Assembly: GCF_011604685.1 (NCBI RefSeq)
Contig: NZ_CP050063.1
Coordinates: 5,540,501-5,604,500, forward strand
Direction: 5' to 3'
DNA from: Spirosoma aureum
GTDB taxonomy: Bacteria > Bacteroidota > Bacteroidia > Cytophagales > Spirosomataceae
Length of the DNA: 64,000 nucleotides
This document shows positions 44,348 to 54,547 of the stretch, piece by piece. Both the position numbers and the translations under genes were made by a program. Under the pieces are notes generated by a model, which saw only the letters and a list, made by a program, of their open reading frames with translations, was not told the DNA's origin and searched no databases. How positions within the stretch are numbered: the first letter of the stretch is position 1; each line of letters opens with the position of its first letter.

Positions 44348-46588
44348 CTAAGAGACTGCCAGCACTAGCTTAAGCGGCAAGAAGATTGTCACCTGGGTAT
44401 ATTCCTCTTCCACCGAATCGATTCGCATCTGACCCTGAAGATTCACTTCCACCACTTCTTTACTCAAATATAAGCTCAAGCCTGTGCCTTTTGCCGTAGC
44501 CTTGGTGGTAAAAAAGGGACTAAACAGTTGTTTTTGTTCGTGTGCGCTTATGCCTAGTCCGTTGTCCCGTACCTGAATCTGTACCTGATCCTCGAACACT
44601 TGTGTACTCACCTCCAGTTGAGGGTCAAACCCCGTTATATGGTGGCATTTTTCCAATAAGGTATAACACGAATTATCAACCAGCCTATCCAGCACATCAC
44701 CAAATTCAACAGGCAATAAGTTAACTGGTAGCGGTTGAGGAGCTAGCTTTAGGTCCAGTTTGATCGGTACGGTGGGCGCATAGGTATCCTGGGCTTTTTG
44801 GAAGGAAATTTCAATATGCTGGGTCAGGTAAGTATTTATGTCCGTAAGGACGTAGCTTGACGAGCGCTCTTTGAGCAACTGCTGCATATCCTGTAAGATG
44901 CGGGCGGTGCTGTTACCATGCGTATGAATCTTGGTTAAATTCTGCTCTAACATCCCCGCGGTATCGTCCAGTTCTTGCTGCTCGTCAACGGAAAACGTTG
45001 TTTGGTGTTTCCGGATCACTGCTTGCATTTCCTCAAGCAGTTCCTTAGCCATCAGCGAAAAGTTATTAATGTAGTTGAGAGGATTGAGAATCCGGTCAAC
45101 AATGCCTTTGGTGAGCTTGCCCATGGTAGCCATTTTTTCGGCTTGCAGGAGTTGCGTCTGGGTACTTTTCAAGTCAGCCAGCGATTGCTTCAACTGGGCC
45201 GTGCGGAGGGTCACTTGTTGTTCAAGGGTTTCATTCTGATTGGTTAGAAGTTGCTGCTTTTCCTTTTCCTGAACCCGCGTCAGGGCGGAAAGTTGCTCTA
45301 CCTGCTTCAACTTTTTAGCCAGTGAGCGGTTGGTTTTGGCAAATTCGCTGGCCAGAAATAAGGTCATACTGAGGGGTAAACTGAGCGTACCCAGATTGAA
45401 GAATACTTGGGCTAATATGAATTTTATATGGCCACTTACCGACAACAAGGGAAGGATCATTGCAGCCGTGACCAACAGCACAAAACCGCTGGCACCAATC
45501 GTTAAAATCCAATATTCTTTTCCTCGATTCCGAGCGGCCAGCAACAGCCGTCGGGTTGATGCGATATCGGTTAGGATCAGCGCTAAAAAAGTAGCCAGGT
45601 CGGTAGGCATAGCCACTTGCAGGGTGAATAAGACAAGATAAACACTAAAACCAAAAAGGGCTGTATAAAAGACAATACCGATTCGTTTATTAAACAGGGT
45701 ATAGACGGCGCCTAAAAAGAAAAGGTGCGCCCCAAAGATAAAGACCCACTGGGCGATAGCACTGGCCATCCGGTAGGATACACTATGGAGGTACTGATAG
45801 TGTATGGGTTGATTCAAATAAATTGCAGCAACACAAAAGCAGAACAAGCCAAACCAAAAATTCGCTTTGTGGGGCGGATACAAGCAGTAAAATAGCAAAT
45901 GCAGCAGCGCAAGAATCAAAAACAGCCCCACTTTGAAATAGTCTAAAAACATTAGATCAAAGTTACCGATACTGTCAAATCGGTTTTGGTTCCGTTGGTC
46001 TGCCTGGTAAAGCCGAATCAGCAGGAATGGATTGGGCCGATCGAAGAATTTTAAATAACGTATACCTGGCTGGAGGGCAAAGCGTATGGCCAGCACCTGT
46101 TGAGCCTGATGCCCCAGGAGAAAATGAATCGTTTGTCCTAATGTCTGGTTAGCACCCGACGGATTATACGCCTTCACCTGAGTCGGGTCTGTGCTGACCT
46201 GGCCAAAGCCGCCAATAAGTTTTCCATTTAAGTATAGCTCGGAGGCTACCTGCTGTTCAATCAGCATACTGATTACTTTGCCAAGTAACGCCGAATCCAG
46301 CCGCATATGTAGTCGCAGCCAGCCCATCTGTATTGGCTGCGTTTTGAGTAACTCGGCAATGTCCTGACTAGGGTCAATTGCTTGCCAGTTCCGATCATCG
46401 GCATCCGGATTTGCCCACTTCGGGTTGTCTCCTTCGTGCCATCGCCAGTCCTGGTTGAGCGTGATGCCCTGGACGGGTAGTGAGTCCACGGTAAAAATAG
46501 GCCTGGAGCGGGCAGGAAGCTTAGCCTGGGCAAAGGCTGGGCCAGCGGTCAGGCAGAAAATTAGGCAAAGCCATAAAAGTCGAATCAT
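44348..46588 (-). CDS. 7TMR-DISM sensor histidine-kinase-like protein lacking the acceptor His
   Basis: The 746-residue protein has a signal peptide ending AFAQA, a periplasmic jelly-roll-type domain (about 40-200), seven membrane helices (about 210-410), a coiled coil (about 420-480), then a kinase core. The ATP-binding half is normal (VDNSCYTL, VRDNGLGIS, FSPFFTTK, GTGLSLYLS). At the HisKA motif, where most relatives read GIAHEIQNPLNFINNFS, it reads GIVDRILNPLNYINNFS, with Asp498 in place of His. It may act as a regulatory partner or ATP-binding scaffold. No response regulator is encoded nearby. Confidence 0.85.
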   Translation of the reverse strand: MIRLLWLCLIFCLTAGPAFAQAKLPARSRPIFTVDSLPVQGITLNQDWRWHEGDNPKWANPDADDRNWQAIDPSQDIAELLKTQPIQMGWLRLHMRLDSALLGKVISMLIEQQVASELYLNGKLIGGFGQVSTDPTQVKAYNPSGANQTLGQTIHFLLGHQAQQVLAIRFALQPGIRYLKFFDRPNPFLLIRLYQADQRNQNRFDSIGNFDLMFLDYFKVGLFLILALLHLLFYCLYPPHKANFWFGLFCFCVAAIYLNQPIHYQYLHSVSYRMASAIAQWVFIFGAHLFFLGAVYTLFNKRIGIVFYTALFGFSVYLVLFTLQVAMPTDLATFLALILTDIASTRRLLLAARNRGKEYWILTIGASGFVLLVTAAMILPLLSVSGHIKFILAQVFFNLGTLSLPLSMTLFLASEFAKTNRSLAKKLKQVEQLSALTRVQEKEKQQLLTNQNETLEQQVTLRTAQLKQSLADLKSTQTQLLQAEKMATMGKLTKGIVDRILNPLNYINNFSLMAKELLEEMQAVIRKHQTTFSVDEQQELDDTAGMLEQNLTKIHTHGNSTARILQDMQQLLKERSSSYVLTDINTYLTQHIEISFQKAQDTYAPTVPIKLDLKLAPQPLPVNLLPVEFGDVLDRLVDNSCYTLLEKCHHITGFDPQLEVSTQVFEDQVQIQVRDNGLGISAHEQKQLFSPFFTTKATAKGTGLSLYLSKEVVEVNLQGQMRIDSVEEEYTQVTIFLPLKLVLAVS

Positions 46589-47114
46589 GGGAAGGCAACA
46601 GGTGGAAAATTAAAGCCAATCTAGTGAAATGAATGATAACCAGCTACCTATAACTAGTTATAGGTTCACTAAAAACCATTCAGGGCGTCCATGATGAAGT
46701 GTCATTGGCTAATCATTCAAAAATAGGATAGAGCGGACTGCTAGACTACCAGAAACTGCTGATGGGTTCTTTTTTCACGATAGTAGGTATGATTGTGTTA
46801 GTAGCTGACAGCACTCGGCTTGTGGATACTTAGTTAAAAAGAGCCCGAATGCGTTGTCTTCCCTCCTAGTGGGTCTTTTCATCGCTTAAAGAGTAAACTT
46901 TCCCGGAGTAGGTTAGGCAAGCTTTTCGTGAACGTTTTCAGGCTTGTATAGTATGGATTGAGTCAGGCATATGACCAACATTGTAATTCTCTGTTGAAGC
47001 GTTTTGTAAACGGTCATAAGTTTGGTTGAAATTGTACTAAAGCAATAATTTAGGCAGGACCAAATCCTAGTTAAATCAAGCCTAGAAGTAAAACTGCCCA
47101 GTACAGACCTAAAC
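46589..47114. other. gene-free interval
   Basis: About 530 bp with no supported gene. It holds a 20-bp palindrome at 46646-46665 and probably the promoter of the sensor gene. Confidence 0.5.
46646..46665. promoter_or_regulatory. 20-bp perfect palindrome ACCTATAACTAGTTATAGGT
   Basis: The palindrome is centred on CTAG, about 60-80 bp upstream of the sensor gene's start on the minus strand. Symmetry, size and place fit a dimeric repressor or activator site. Confidence 0.45.
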
Positions 47115-50100
47115 TTAGTAAATCTTACTTGGCGTAATTCCGAACTTATTTTTGAAGGCCCGACCAAAATAATTTGGGTCGTTGAAACCTACTTCAAAAG
47201 CCGCTTCGGTCACGCTTGTACCGCTTTCGAGTAACTCACGCGCTAACATCAGGCGATAATCGTTCAGGTATTCCTTTGTACTCAGACCCGTTAGTGTTTT
47301 TAGTTTCATATGCAGTTGCGACCGGCTGCATTTCATCTGCTGCGCCAGTTCGTCGGCCGTTACGTCTTTATTTTTATACTGCTGATTGATCAGTGAAGCG
47401 AACCGCAGCACAAACTCCTGATCTTTATTGTGCCGAGGCAGTGTGCTTATCAAGGAGCCCGCCAGACTGCCCGTCAACTTAGTTTTTAACAAGGATACCG
47501 TTTTCAGTTGATTTGTAATCATTAAATCCATCTCTTTCAGGCTGAAAGGTTTGCTTATGTATCCTTCAGCCCCACTATTAAGGCCTTCAATAATCGTTTT
47601 ATCTTCCTCGTTTTCCAGTAGTAGAATAATCGGTATGTGTTGCGTTTGTGGATTGCTCTTTAGAACCAGACAGATGCTTTTATACTCTTTATCGAGCATA
47701 TTGCTGTCACAGAGAATAATTTCAGGCAGCCTGCTTTCGGCCTTCTTGAGCGCTTCGTTAAACGTAGTCGCCACACTAATACGGTACGTTTCTCCATAAT
47801 GGCGTTTCAGAAACTGTGCCAGTTCTTTAGAGCGTTCAATAATTAGCAGATTTGGTTTATCATTCAGTAACGAATCGTCAACCGGGGAACTAACTAATTC
47901 CCCATCCCACAGCAGATTTACTTCCGACGAATCGACAATATGCCTACTTATCGAGTGTTCAATTTTGGGGTTCGTTATTGCCTTGCTTACTGGCGTTTTT
48001 CGTATGGGGATATATAGTGAAAGTCGGCCCCAGTCCTTCATGTCAGAAAAAATTACGCGCCCCGAAAGCATTTTCAACAGACTGAATGTTAACAATATAC
48101 CTATACTGAGCGAATTATTCTGCGCAAAAATCTCTTCTGAATTTCCAGCATATTGATAACTGGTTTCTAGGCTTTTCAACAGGCCTGGTTGGCCATTGAA
48201 TGTGAAGGTGAGTTGCAGTTCCGCCGTTGCCTGATCCGAAGTCTTAGTAATCTCAACATCAAAATTCAGTTCGTCTCCTTCGGCCAGTTGGTCAATCAGG
48301 TAAAAGTATACATTACCAATTATCATTTCCAGCTTTCCGGCATCAAACGACGCCATCAGATAAGGGGGAGAAAAGGTAAGTCTCTTGTAAATCTGCCTGG
48401 CCCGAAGCAGGGGATCGAATCCCTTCAATGTTTCTTTAATGAAGGCAATGACATCGGCATCAACAAGGTGGATTTTTTGAATTTCGTGACCTGTCTTCCG
48501 AAGTTCGGTAATCTGATCAATCAGTGCCTGTAACCGCCGGGCGTTGTTCTTGATGATACTATAATTCGTCGCTGAATCGGCGCGCCAGGCCTGGTTGTTT
48601 TGAATCAATTCGTCAATCTCCGCAATAATCAGGGTAATCGGTGTTTTGAATTCGTTGGAAAGGAACGTAAAGAAATTCAGTTTCTGCTGGTTCAGCTCTC
48701 TGCTTTTTTCGCGTTCGACCCGTTCCATCTGCACGGCCATTTTCTGGCGGTTCAGATACGTAATGACCCGCCGATACAGAACCAGCAAACCAATGCCGAA
48801 CAACCCATAAAATAGATAGGCGAAGGTCGTTCGCCAGAAAGGTGGTTTCACATCAAGCTGAAGCGTACGCTCCTTTGGCGACAAATCGCCGTTTGATTGA
48901 TACGACCGAACGTGGAACGTGTAAGTTCCGGGTGATAGATTCGTGTACGTTTGCGAGTTAACGGTAGTTTTCGGACCCCAGGTTTCTTCAAATCCTTCGA
49001 GGTAATACGTATAATAATTGGTCTGCTTCGAAAAATAATTGATGGCTACAAAATCGAACGTAATGACATTCTGCTCGTAATTAAAAACTAGTTCTTTTGT
49101 TTCATCAAGACGCTTTGTCAGCATCAATTCGCCGTCGGCCCTGACTTCCTTATTAAAGAGTTTAAGATCGGTAAAATAAACTGGAGGATCAAAAACCCGT
49201 TTCGCAATGCTGTCTGGATTGAAATAACAAAGTCCGTCTACGCTCCCAAAATACAGATTACCCTGATGGTCTTTCAGGGCAGATTTAAAATTGAACTGGG
49301 TAGCCTCAAGTCCATTACTTCCGTCGAAAACCCGATGGGTGTTCTTTTTGGTATTAAATGAAAGCAGCCCGCTGTTGGTCGAAAACCAGTACGTACCATT
49401 GTCATCTTCCAGTGTTTCATACACCGTCTGATTAGACAGGTAAGCTTGTACTGGATGATTGATAAATTTTTTTTGCCTGTAACTCCACTGACTCGCCCCC
49501 CCATTCAGGCTACCGAACCATATATTATGGCCTGAATCTTCATAAACGCTCATAATTTGATTACTCCGCAAAACAGGCGTATTACTGACGTCATAATGAG
49601 TTAATTGGTCGAGTTTAGGGTCGTACAGGTACACACCTGAGTACGACGTAGCAATCCAAATTCGTCCCGACGTATCGCCAAGCAGATCGACAACAAAGCG
49701 GGTTCCCAGCTCCTGAGGTTTGAAGAGTCGAAAGGTACCCGTTTTCTCATCCAGAATATTCAGACCCCGAGTTGTACCCACCCAAAGTTGACCGGTTCGG
49801 TCGCGGTGGAGTGCATTGACGTAATTACTTGTCAGCGAGGTCGGATCATCCGGATTGTGCAGAAATACTTTCTTTTTTCCCGTTACCGGATCGATACGGT
49901 TTAGCCCACCCAGAAACGTACCAACCCAGGCCGCTCCTGACTTATCGATCAAAATAGCGTGTATGTTATTGTCGCTCAGACCGTTCGCCCGGTTATGATA
50001 TGTATACTTGCCAGTAATCCGGTCTTGAATACTGATGCCTCCATCTTCAGTGCCAACCCAAAGACGGTCTTGCCCATCAATGGCAAGCTGACTAATGGCC

Positions 50101-51212
50101 TTTCCCGCAATGGTTTGCCCGTCGGTGGCTGGAAAAAGATGCTCGAATGAAATGCCGATGGGTTTCGTATAGTTGACCCCACCAAAATACGTACCCAGCC
50201 AAACGATCCCATCCCGACTCACGAAGCTCGAATAAACAGCCCGGTCAGTCAGGCCATAGGGAGAGGCCGTAAACGATTTATCATAGCTACGTGCAGTTTG
50301 GCGTTGGCTGTCAACCATAATAATCCCCGCTTCACTACCAATCCAGACATTTCCGGCCAAATCTTCGACAACGGTACGGATTATCCGTACTTGCCCACGT
50401 ACAAGCCGCCCAAACCACTCTAACGGTCTGAAGATCATGGCCGTTTCATCTAATTGCAGCAGATCGTTTTCCGTACTCAGCCAGATAGCTCCCCGGCGAT
50501 CTTTGAAAAGCTTATGGTTGCGCAGCGTATGTGATTTCCGATGATTTTCCCCATCAATGGGGAGTGTAATTATGGTTTCGCCAGCTGAATTGATGATGCA
50601 TGGCGTATTATTATGCAAAATCAGAAAAGAACCTTTTCGGAACTCACAAATATCGTGAACGAGCTTCCCTGGCAGAATTTGTCGTACTGATCCACGCTCG
50701 GATAAAATATAGATTCCATCTGGACTGCCTATCCATAAGTCGCCTGTCGATACACGCTGGATACCCAATACGTTCACTGATTTTTTTCCCAGCGATACCG
50801 GTACAAATTCATCCTTATCGAAAAGATACCGAAACAAGCCAGCCGCAGTTCCTACCCAGAGTGCATGCCCAACGGTATAAAGGCAGTTGACTCTGGCCCC
50901 TTCAGCACTGGGGTCAGAATCAGTTAGCGGGTAATTTTTAAGGCGTTGGCTATCATAGCGGCTAATTCCTGCACGCGTTCCGAACCAGATGAAGCCCTTA
51001 TGGTCCTGCTTGATACTAAAAACACTATTGTGCGACAACCCATGTTCAGATGTGAGCGCATTAAAATAAAAGTTCTGAGCCTCACTTGTGCTGACAATAG
51101 AAAGTAACAAACTAACAATCAACAAAATAAGATTCACAAAATGTATCCTAAGGCGGCATTTTCGTTGCATTATCATAAAACCAGCTATATGTATTTGTAT
51201 CCGCACAATCAT
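47115..51212 (-). CDS. hybrid two-component regulator (HTCS) with degenerate kinase core
   Basis: The 1365-residue protein has a signal sequence (about 15-45), a two-component propeller of Reg_prop repeats (about 48-690; GFIWFGTRAGISRY, GQLWVGTTRGLNI and others), a Y_Y_Y domain, one membrane helix (about 775-795), kinase-like domains, a receiver (about 1105-1225, Asp1169 in ILCDSNM) and an AraC-type helix-turn-helix (about 1260-1365, AAFEVGFNDPNYFGRAFKNKFG). The HisKA site reads FLSNEFKTPI, Asn853 instead of His. The ATPase lacks DxGxGI and GTGIGL-like loops, and the receiver's first acidic pair reads ER. It is divergent from susC and likely controls it. Start could be at residue 13 or 15. 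Confidence 0.88.
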   Translation of the reverse strand: MIVRIQIHIAGFMIMQRKCRLRIHFVNLILLIVSLLLSIVSTSEAQNFYFNALTSEHGLSHNSVFSIKQDHKGFIWFGTRAGISRYDSQRLKNYPLTDSDPSAEGARVNCLYTVGHALWVGTAAGLFRYLFDKDEFVPVSLGKKSVNVLGIQRVSTGDLWIGSPDGIYILSERGSVRQILPGKLVHDICEFRKGSFLILHNNTPCIINSAGETIITLPIDGENHRKSHTLRNHKLFKDRRGAIWLSTENDLLQLDETAMIFRPLEWFGRLVRGQVRIIRTVVEDLAGNVWIGSEAGIIMVDSQRQTARSYDKSFTASPYGLTDRAVYSSFVSRDGIVWLGTYFGGVNYTKPIGISFEHLFPATDGQTIAGKAISQLAIDGQDRLWVGTEDGGISIQDRITGKYTYHNRANGLSDNNIHAILIDKSGAAWVGTFLGGLNRIDPVTGKKKVFLHNPDDPTSLTSNYVNALHRDRTGQLWVGTTRGLNILDEKTGTFRLFKPQELGTRFVVDLLGDTSGRIWIATSYSGVYLYDPKLDQLTHYDVSNTPVLRSNQIMSVYEDSGHNIWFGSLNGGASQWSYRQKKFINHPVQAYLSNQTVYETLEDDNGTYWFSTNSGLLSFNTKKNTHRVFDGSNGLEATQFNFKSALKDHQGNLYFGSVDGLCYFNPDSIAKRVFDPPVYFTDLKLFNKEVRADGELMLTKRLDETKELVFNYEQNVITFDFVAINYFSKQTNYYTYYLEGFEETWGPKTTVNSQTYTNLSPGTYTFHVRSYQSNGDLSPKERTLQLDVKPPFWRTTFAYLFYGLFGIGLLVLYRRVITYLNRQKMAVQMERVEREKSRELNQQKLNFFTFLSNEFKTPITLIIAEIDELIQNNQAWRADSATNYSIIKNNARRLQALIDQITELRKTGHEIQKIHLVDADVIAFIKETLKGFDPLLRARQIYKRLTFSPPYLMASFDAGKLEMIIGNVYFYLIDQLAEGDELNFDVEITKTSDQATAELQLTFTFNGQPGLLKSLETSYQYAGNSEEIFAQNNSLSIGILLTFSLLKMLSGRVIFSDMKDWGRLSLYIPIRKTPVSKAITNPKIEHSISRHIVDSSEVNLLWDGELVSSPVDDSLLNDKPNLLIIERSKELAQFLKRHYGETYRISVATTFNEALKKAESRLPEIILCDSNMLDKEYKSICLVLKSNPQTQHIPIILLLENEEDKTIIEGLNSGAEGYISKPFSLKEMDLMITNQLKTVSLLKTKLTGSLAGSLISTLPRHNKDQEFVLRFASLINQQYKNKDVTADELAQQMKCSRSQLHMKLKTLTGLSTKEYLNDYRLMLARELLESGTSVTEAAFEVGFNDPNYFGRAFKNKFGITPSKIY

Positions 51213-51385
51213 TCAAAACTGGATATAAGGGGGTAAAATCTGCACAATTGTCCTGGTTATTTGATCAAAAGTCAAGATTGAGGTAAACTCTACTTCTTAA
51301 AATTGCAAAATCATTCCTTTGAATTATGCCAAGCTTTAGGCAGCCTGGCAAATTCCTCCTTAATCCTTTAACCAAAAATCATTCT

Positions 51386-54300
51386 ATGAAGAACAACTAC
51401 AGGTTGAGGCCAATCAAGCTGGTTGGAATTCTGCTATTTCTTCTGATTGGGAGGCATACGCAAGCCCAGCAACGTACGCTCTCAGGGAAAATCCTTGCGG
51501 AAAACGGAGGGCCACTGCCAGGGGCTACTGTTGTGCTGAAAGGCACATCGACGGGTACGTCAGCCAACGCCGATGGGCTGTATTCTCTCCCGATTCCAAC
51601 TGAACAGACAAGCAGTACGTTGGTTGTCTCGTTCATTGGTTACCTAACGAAAGAAGTGCCGTTTGGCAATCAAACTACCATCGACGTAACGATCGTCCCG
51701 GATTCCAAAGGCTTGCAGGAGGTTATTGTTGTCGGTTACGGCACGCAGAAAAAAGAATCGATAACCGGAGCCATCTCGGCTGTTACGTCCCGCGACGTGG
51801 GTCGGGTTCACGCTTCTACCGTAACGGGAACGTTGGCCGGTAAAATTCCAGGTGTACAGTTCCGGCAACCCGACGGCCGACCCGGTGCTGCGGCAACTAT
51901 TCAAATCCGGAATATGGGTGGTAACCCACTGTTTATCATCGACGGTGTGCCGAAAGACAAAACGCAGTTCGATAACCTCTCTCCCAATGATGTCGAAACG
52001 ATCACGGTACTGAAAGATGCCTCCGCTTCTATCTATGGTTCGCGGGCAGCTAACGGCGTTATTATCGTAACGACCAAGCGCGGAACAGTTGGCCAGAAAA
52101 GTACGATCAATCTGGATGCGTACTACGGTTTCCAGAACTGGACGCGCTTCCCGACGGTCGTGAACGCTTACGACTGGAATCTGGGAAAAGCAGAAGCCGA
52201 GGTGAATCGCAATGGGACGACGGCCATCACCCAGGCTGAATTAGACAAGTATAAAGCAGGGACGGAATACGGTTACCAGAGTTTCGACTGGTATAATTTC
52301 ATTATTCAACCGAACTCGCCCCAGTCGAACATAAACCTCAGTGCCAGCGGAGGCTCAGAACGTATTAACTACTACATCTCCGCTACGCGGCTGGATCAGA
52401 ATTCGGTGATGGGCCGCGAGTTTTTCTTTAACCGCACCAATATTCAGTCGAACATTGACGCCCGAATTTCAGACCGTATCAAAGTGGGACTAACCATTGC
52501 CGGGCGGCAGGAAACGCGCGAAAATCCGGGTGTGCCGGGTGGTGATGACTACGTAGCACCCAAGTTGGCCATCCTACGCAATCGCCCTACCGAACGCCCC
52601 TACGCCAATGATAATCCTGATTATATCAACACCATCAGCAACCCGGCTTCGAACTGGGGCTATCTGAACTACACGCGATCAGGCTTTCTCAAAGAAGTGT
52701 ATAGCTCCATTACCCCCCAGGCCACAGCCGAATACCAAACCCCTATCAAAGGTCTAAGTATCAAGGGCCTGTATTCCTATATGTTCCGCGATGCCCAGCG
52801 CGAAGTATTCGAGTACACCTATGATACGTATACCTACAATCCAACGACTCAGCAATACAATCGGACGGGTGGTAGTCAGAACCCCTATCGGCAACGGGTG
52901 GTGAACAAAATTGACGAAAACGTTGGGCAGATCCAGTTACTCTACTCCAATACGTTTGGGAAGCACTCCATTAACGCCATCGCCCTAACCGAGCGACTGA
53001 AGAAGCGTATCCGAAACGTAGAGGCCCGCACTGTGCCCAAAACCAATTCGCTACCCGTCATGCAATTCGCTGATATTGTGGCGTATAACGACGTCGACTC
53101 TACGCAGGCAAGGGTAGGCTACATTGGTCGGATAAACTATGGCTATGCCGATAAATATTTCGTGGAAATAGCCGCCCGGCGTGATGCCTCTTGGAAATTC
53201 TCCCCTTCGAAACGCTGGGGTACATTCCCGTCGGTCTCACTGGCCTGGCGCATTACCGAGGAACCTTTCTTCAAAGCCTGGACCAATAACGGCGCTTTCC
53301 TGAGCGAGCTTAAACTGAGAGCATCCTACGGGCAGCTTGGTGACGACAACATTCGGCCCAACAACGTCGAACTCGATCCGTTCGCCTATAATCCTGGCTA
53401 CAATTACAACACGGGTATAGGCATTATGTCGGGCACGACAACCGTAGCGGCTCGTGATCGGGGGATTGCTTTCGATCGGCTTTCGTGGCTGACGGCCAAA
53501 GTGACCGACATTGGGCTGGATTTTTCGCTGCTGAATAATAAGATCACGGGTACGCTCGATTATTTCCGGCGGGTTCGCGATGGATTACCCGCCGTAAAAA
53601 GCGACGTGTTTGTGCCCAGCGAATTGGGATACGCGTTGCCACAGGAAAACTTAGAGAGCGATGCCGTTACCGGTGGTGAAGGTTCGCTGACGTATAACGG
53701 TAACGTGCGGGGCATTCGCTTCACCATTGGCGCAAACCTGTCGTTTGCCCGCAATCGGTTCCTGACTCCTTATAATCCACTTTTCGGTAATTCATTGCTT
53801 GAGTACCGCGATTCGCGAACAGATCGGTGGAGCAACATTTTCTGGGGATACGAAGTGGTCGGGCAGTTTCAGTCGCAGGATGAAATCAACGACTACGCGG
53901 TCAATAACGACGGGCAAGGAAACCGGACCATGATTCCGGGCGATTTGATCTACCGCGACCAGAACAATGACGGGGTCATCAATACCCGCGATGAACGACC
54001 CATCGGCTACGGCATAAACAACACACCGATTTTATCGGGTGGTCTGAACTTCACGCTGCAATACAAAGGATTTGATTTTGCTATGGATTTTTCCGGGGGC
54101 AGGATGATGGCGATTAACCGTATCAATGAACAGCGAAACGCTTACCAGACTACGGGTAACGTACCGCATTTGCTCTTTGATGACCGCTGGCGCCGGGCTG
54201 ACCCGCTCAATCCGGACAGTCCGTGGATTGCCGGTAGCCAAATTCCGCTTCGCTATAACGATACCGGACATAGCAACATCAATAAGAATTCGACCTGGTG

Positions 54301-54535
54301 GCTGCTCAACATCTCTTATCTCCGCAACCGGACAATGGAACTCGGCTATACGTTGCCAGTCCTGCTGACCCAAAAAGTGAAGATTCAGAAGGCGCGCGTG
54401 TTTGTGAACACCTACAACCTATTCTCCATCGACAACACTCGGCCTTATGGTATCGACCCCGAAGTACAGGATGAAAACGGGCTGCAATACCCGCAGACCA
54501 AGCTACTCAATTTTGGCCTGAACCTGAGCTTCTAA
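51386..54535 (+). CDS. SusC/RagA-type TonB-dependent outer-membrane transporter
   Basis: The 1049-residue protein imports large substrates, usually oligosaccharides, with its SusD partner. It has a signal peptide ending HTQAQQ, an N-terminal carboxypeptidase-like domain (about 28-115, TLSGKILAENGGPLPGATVV), the VIVVGYGTQKKESITGAIS TonB-box region, a plug domain with PLFIIDGVP and GSRAANGVIIVTTKRG, and a 22-stranded barrel ending in LLNFGLNLSF. The ATG at 51386 (MKNNYRL) fits the signal peptide better than the frame start at 51326. susD follows 12 bp later. Confidence 0.92.
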   Translation: MKNNYRLRPIKLVGILLFLLIGRHTQAQQRTLSGKILAENGGPLPGATVVLKGTSTGTSANADGLYSLPIPTEQTSSTLVVSFIGYLTKEVPFGNQTTIDVTIVPDSKGLQEVIVVGYGTQKKESITGAISAVTSRDVGRVHASTVTGTLAGKIPGVQFRQPDGRPGAAATIQIRNMGGNPLFIIDGVPKDKTQFDNLSPNDVETITVLKDASASIYGSRAANGVIIVTTKRGTVGQKSTINLDAYYGFQNWTRFPTVVNAYDWNLGKAEAEVNRNGTTAITQAELDKYKAGTEYGYQSFDWYNFIIQPNSPQSNINLSASGGSERINYYISATRLDQNSVMGREFFFNRTNIQSNIDARISDRIKVGLTIAGRQETRENPGVPGGDDYVAPKLAILRNRPTERPYANDNPDYINTISNPASNWGYLNYTRSGFLKEVYSSITPQATAEYQTPIKGLSIKGLYSYMFRDAQREVFEYTYDTYTYNPTTQQYNRTGGSQNPYRQRVVNKIDENVGQIQLLYSNTFGKHSINAIALTERLKKRIRNVEARTVPKTNSLPVMQFADIVAYNDVDSTQARVGYIGRINYGYADKYFVEIAARRDASWKFSPSKRWGTFPSVSLAWRITEEPFFKAWTNNGAFLSELKLRASYGQLGDDNIRPNNVELDPFAYNPGYNYNTGIGIMSGTTTVAARDRGIAFDRLSWLTAKVTDIGLDFSLLNNKITGTLDYFRRVRDGLPAVKSDVFVPSELGYALPQENLESDAVTGGEGSLTYNGNVRGIRFTIGANLSFARNRFLTPYNPLFGNSLLEYRDSRTDRWSNIFWGYEVVGQFQSQDEINDYAVNNDGQGNRTMIPGDLIYRDQNNDGVINTRDERPIGYGINNTPILSGGLNFTLQYKGFDFAMDFSGGRMMAINRINEQRNAYQTTGNVPHLLFDDRWRRADPLNPDSPWIAGSQIPLRYNDTGHSNINKNSTWWLLNISYLRNRTMELGYTLPVLLTQKVKIQKARVFVNTYNLFSIDNTRPYGIDPEVQDENGLQYPQTKLLNFGLNLSF

Positions 54536-54547
54536 ACCGACACAACC

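Noticed and set aside
46913..47167. 84-codon minus-strand frame before the hybrid regulator's end
   Set aside because: It overlaps the AraC domain in another frame and shows no conserved motif.
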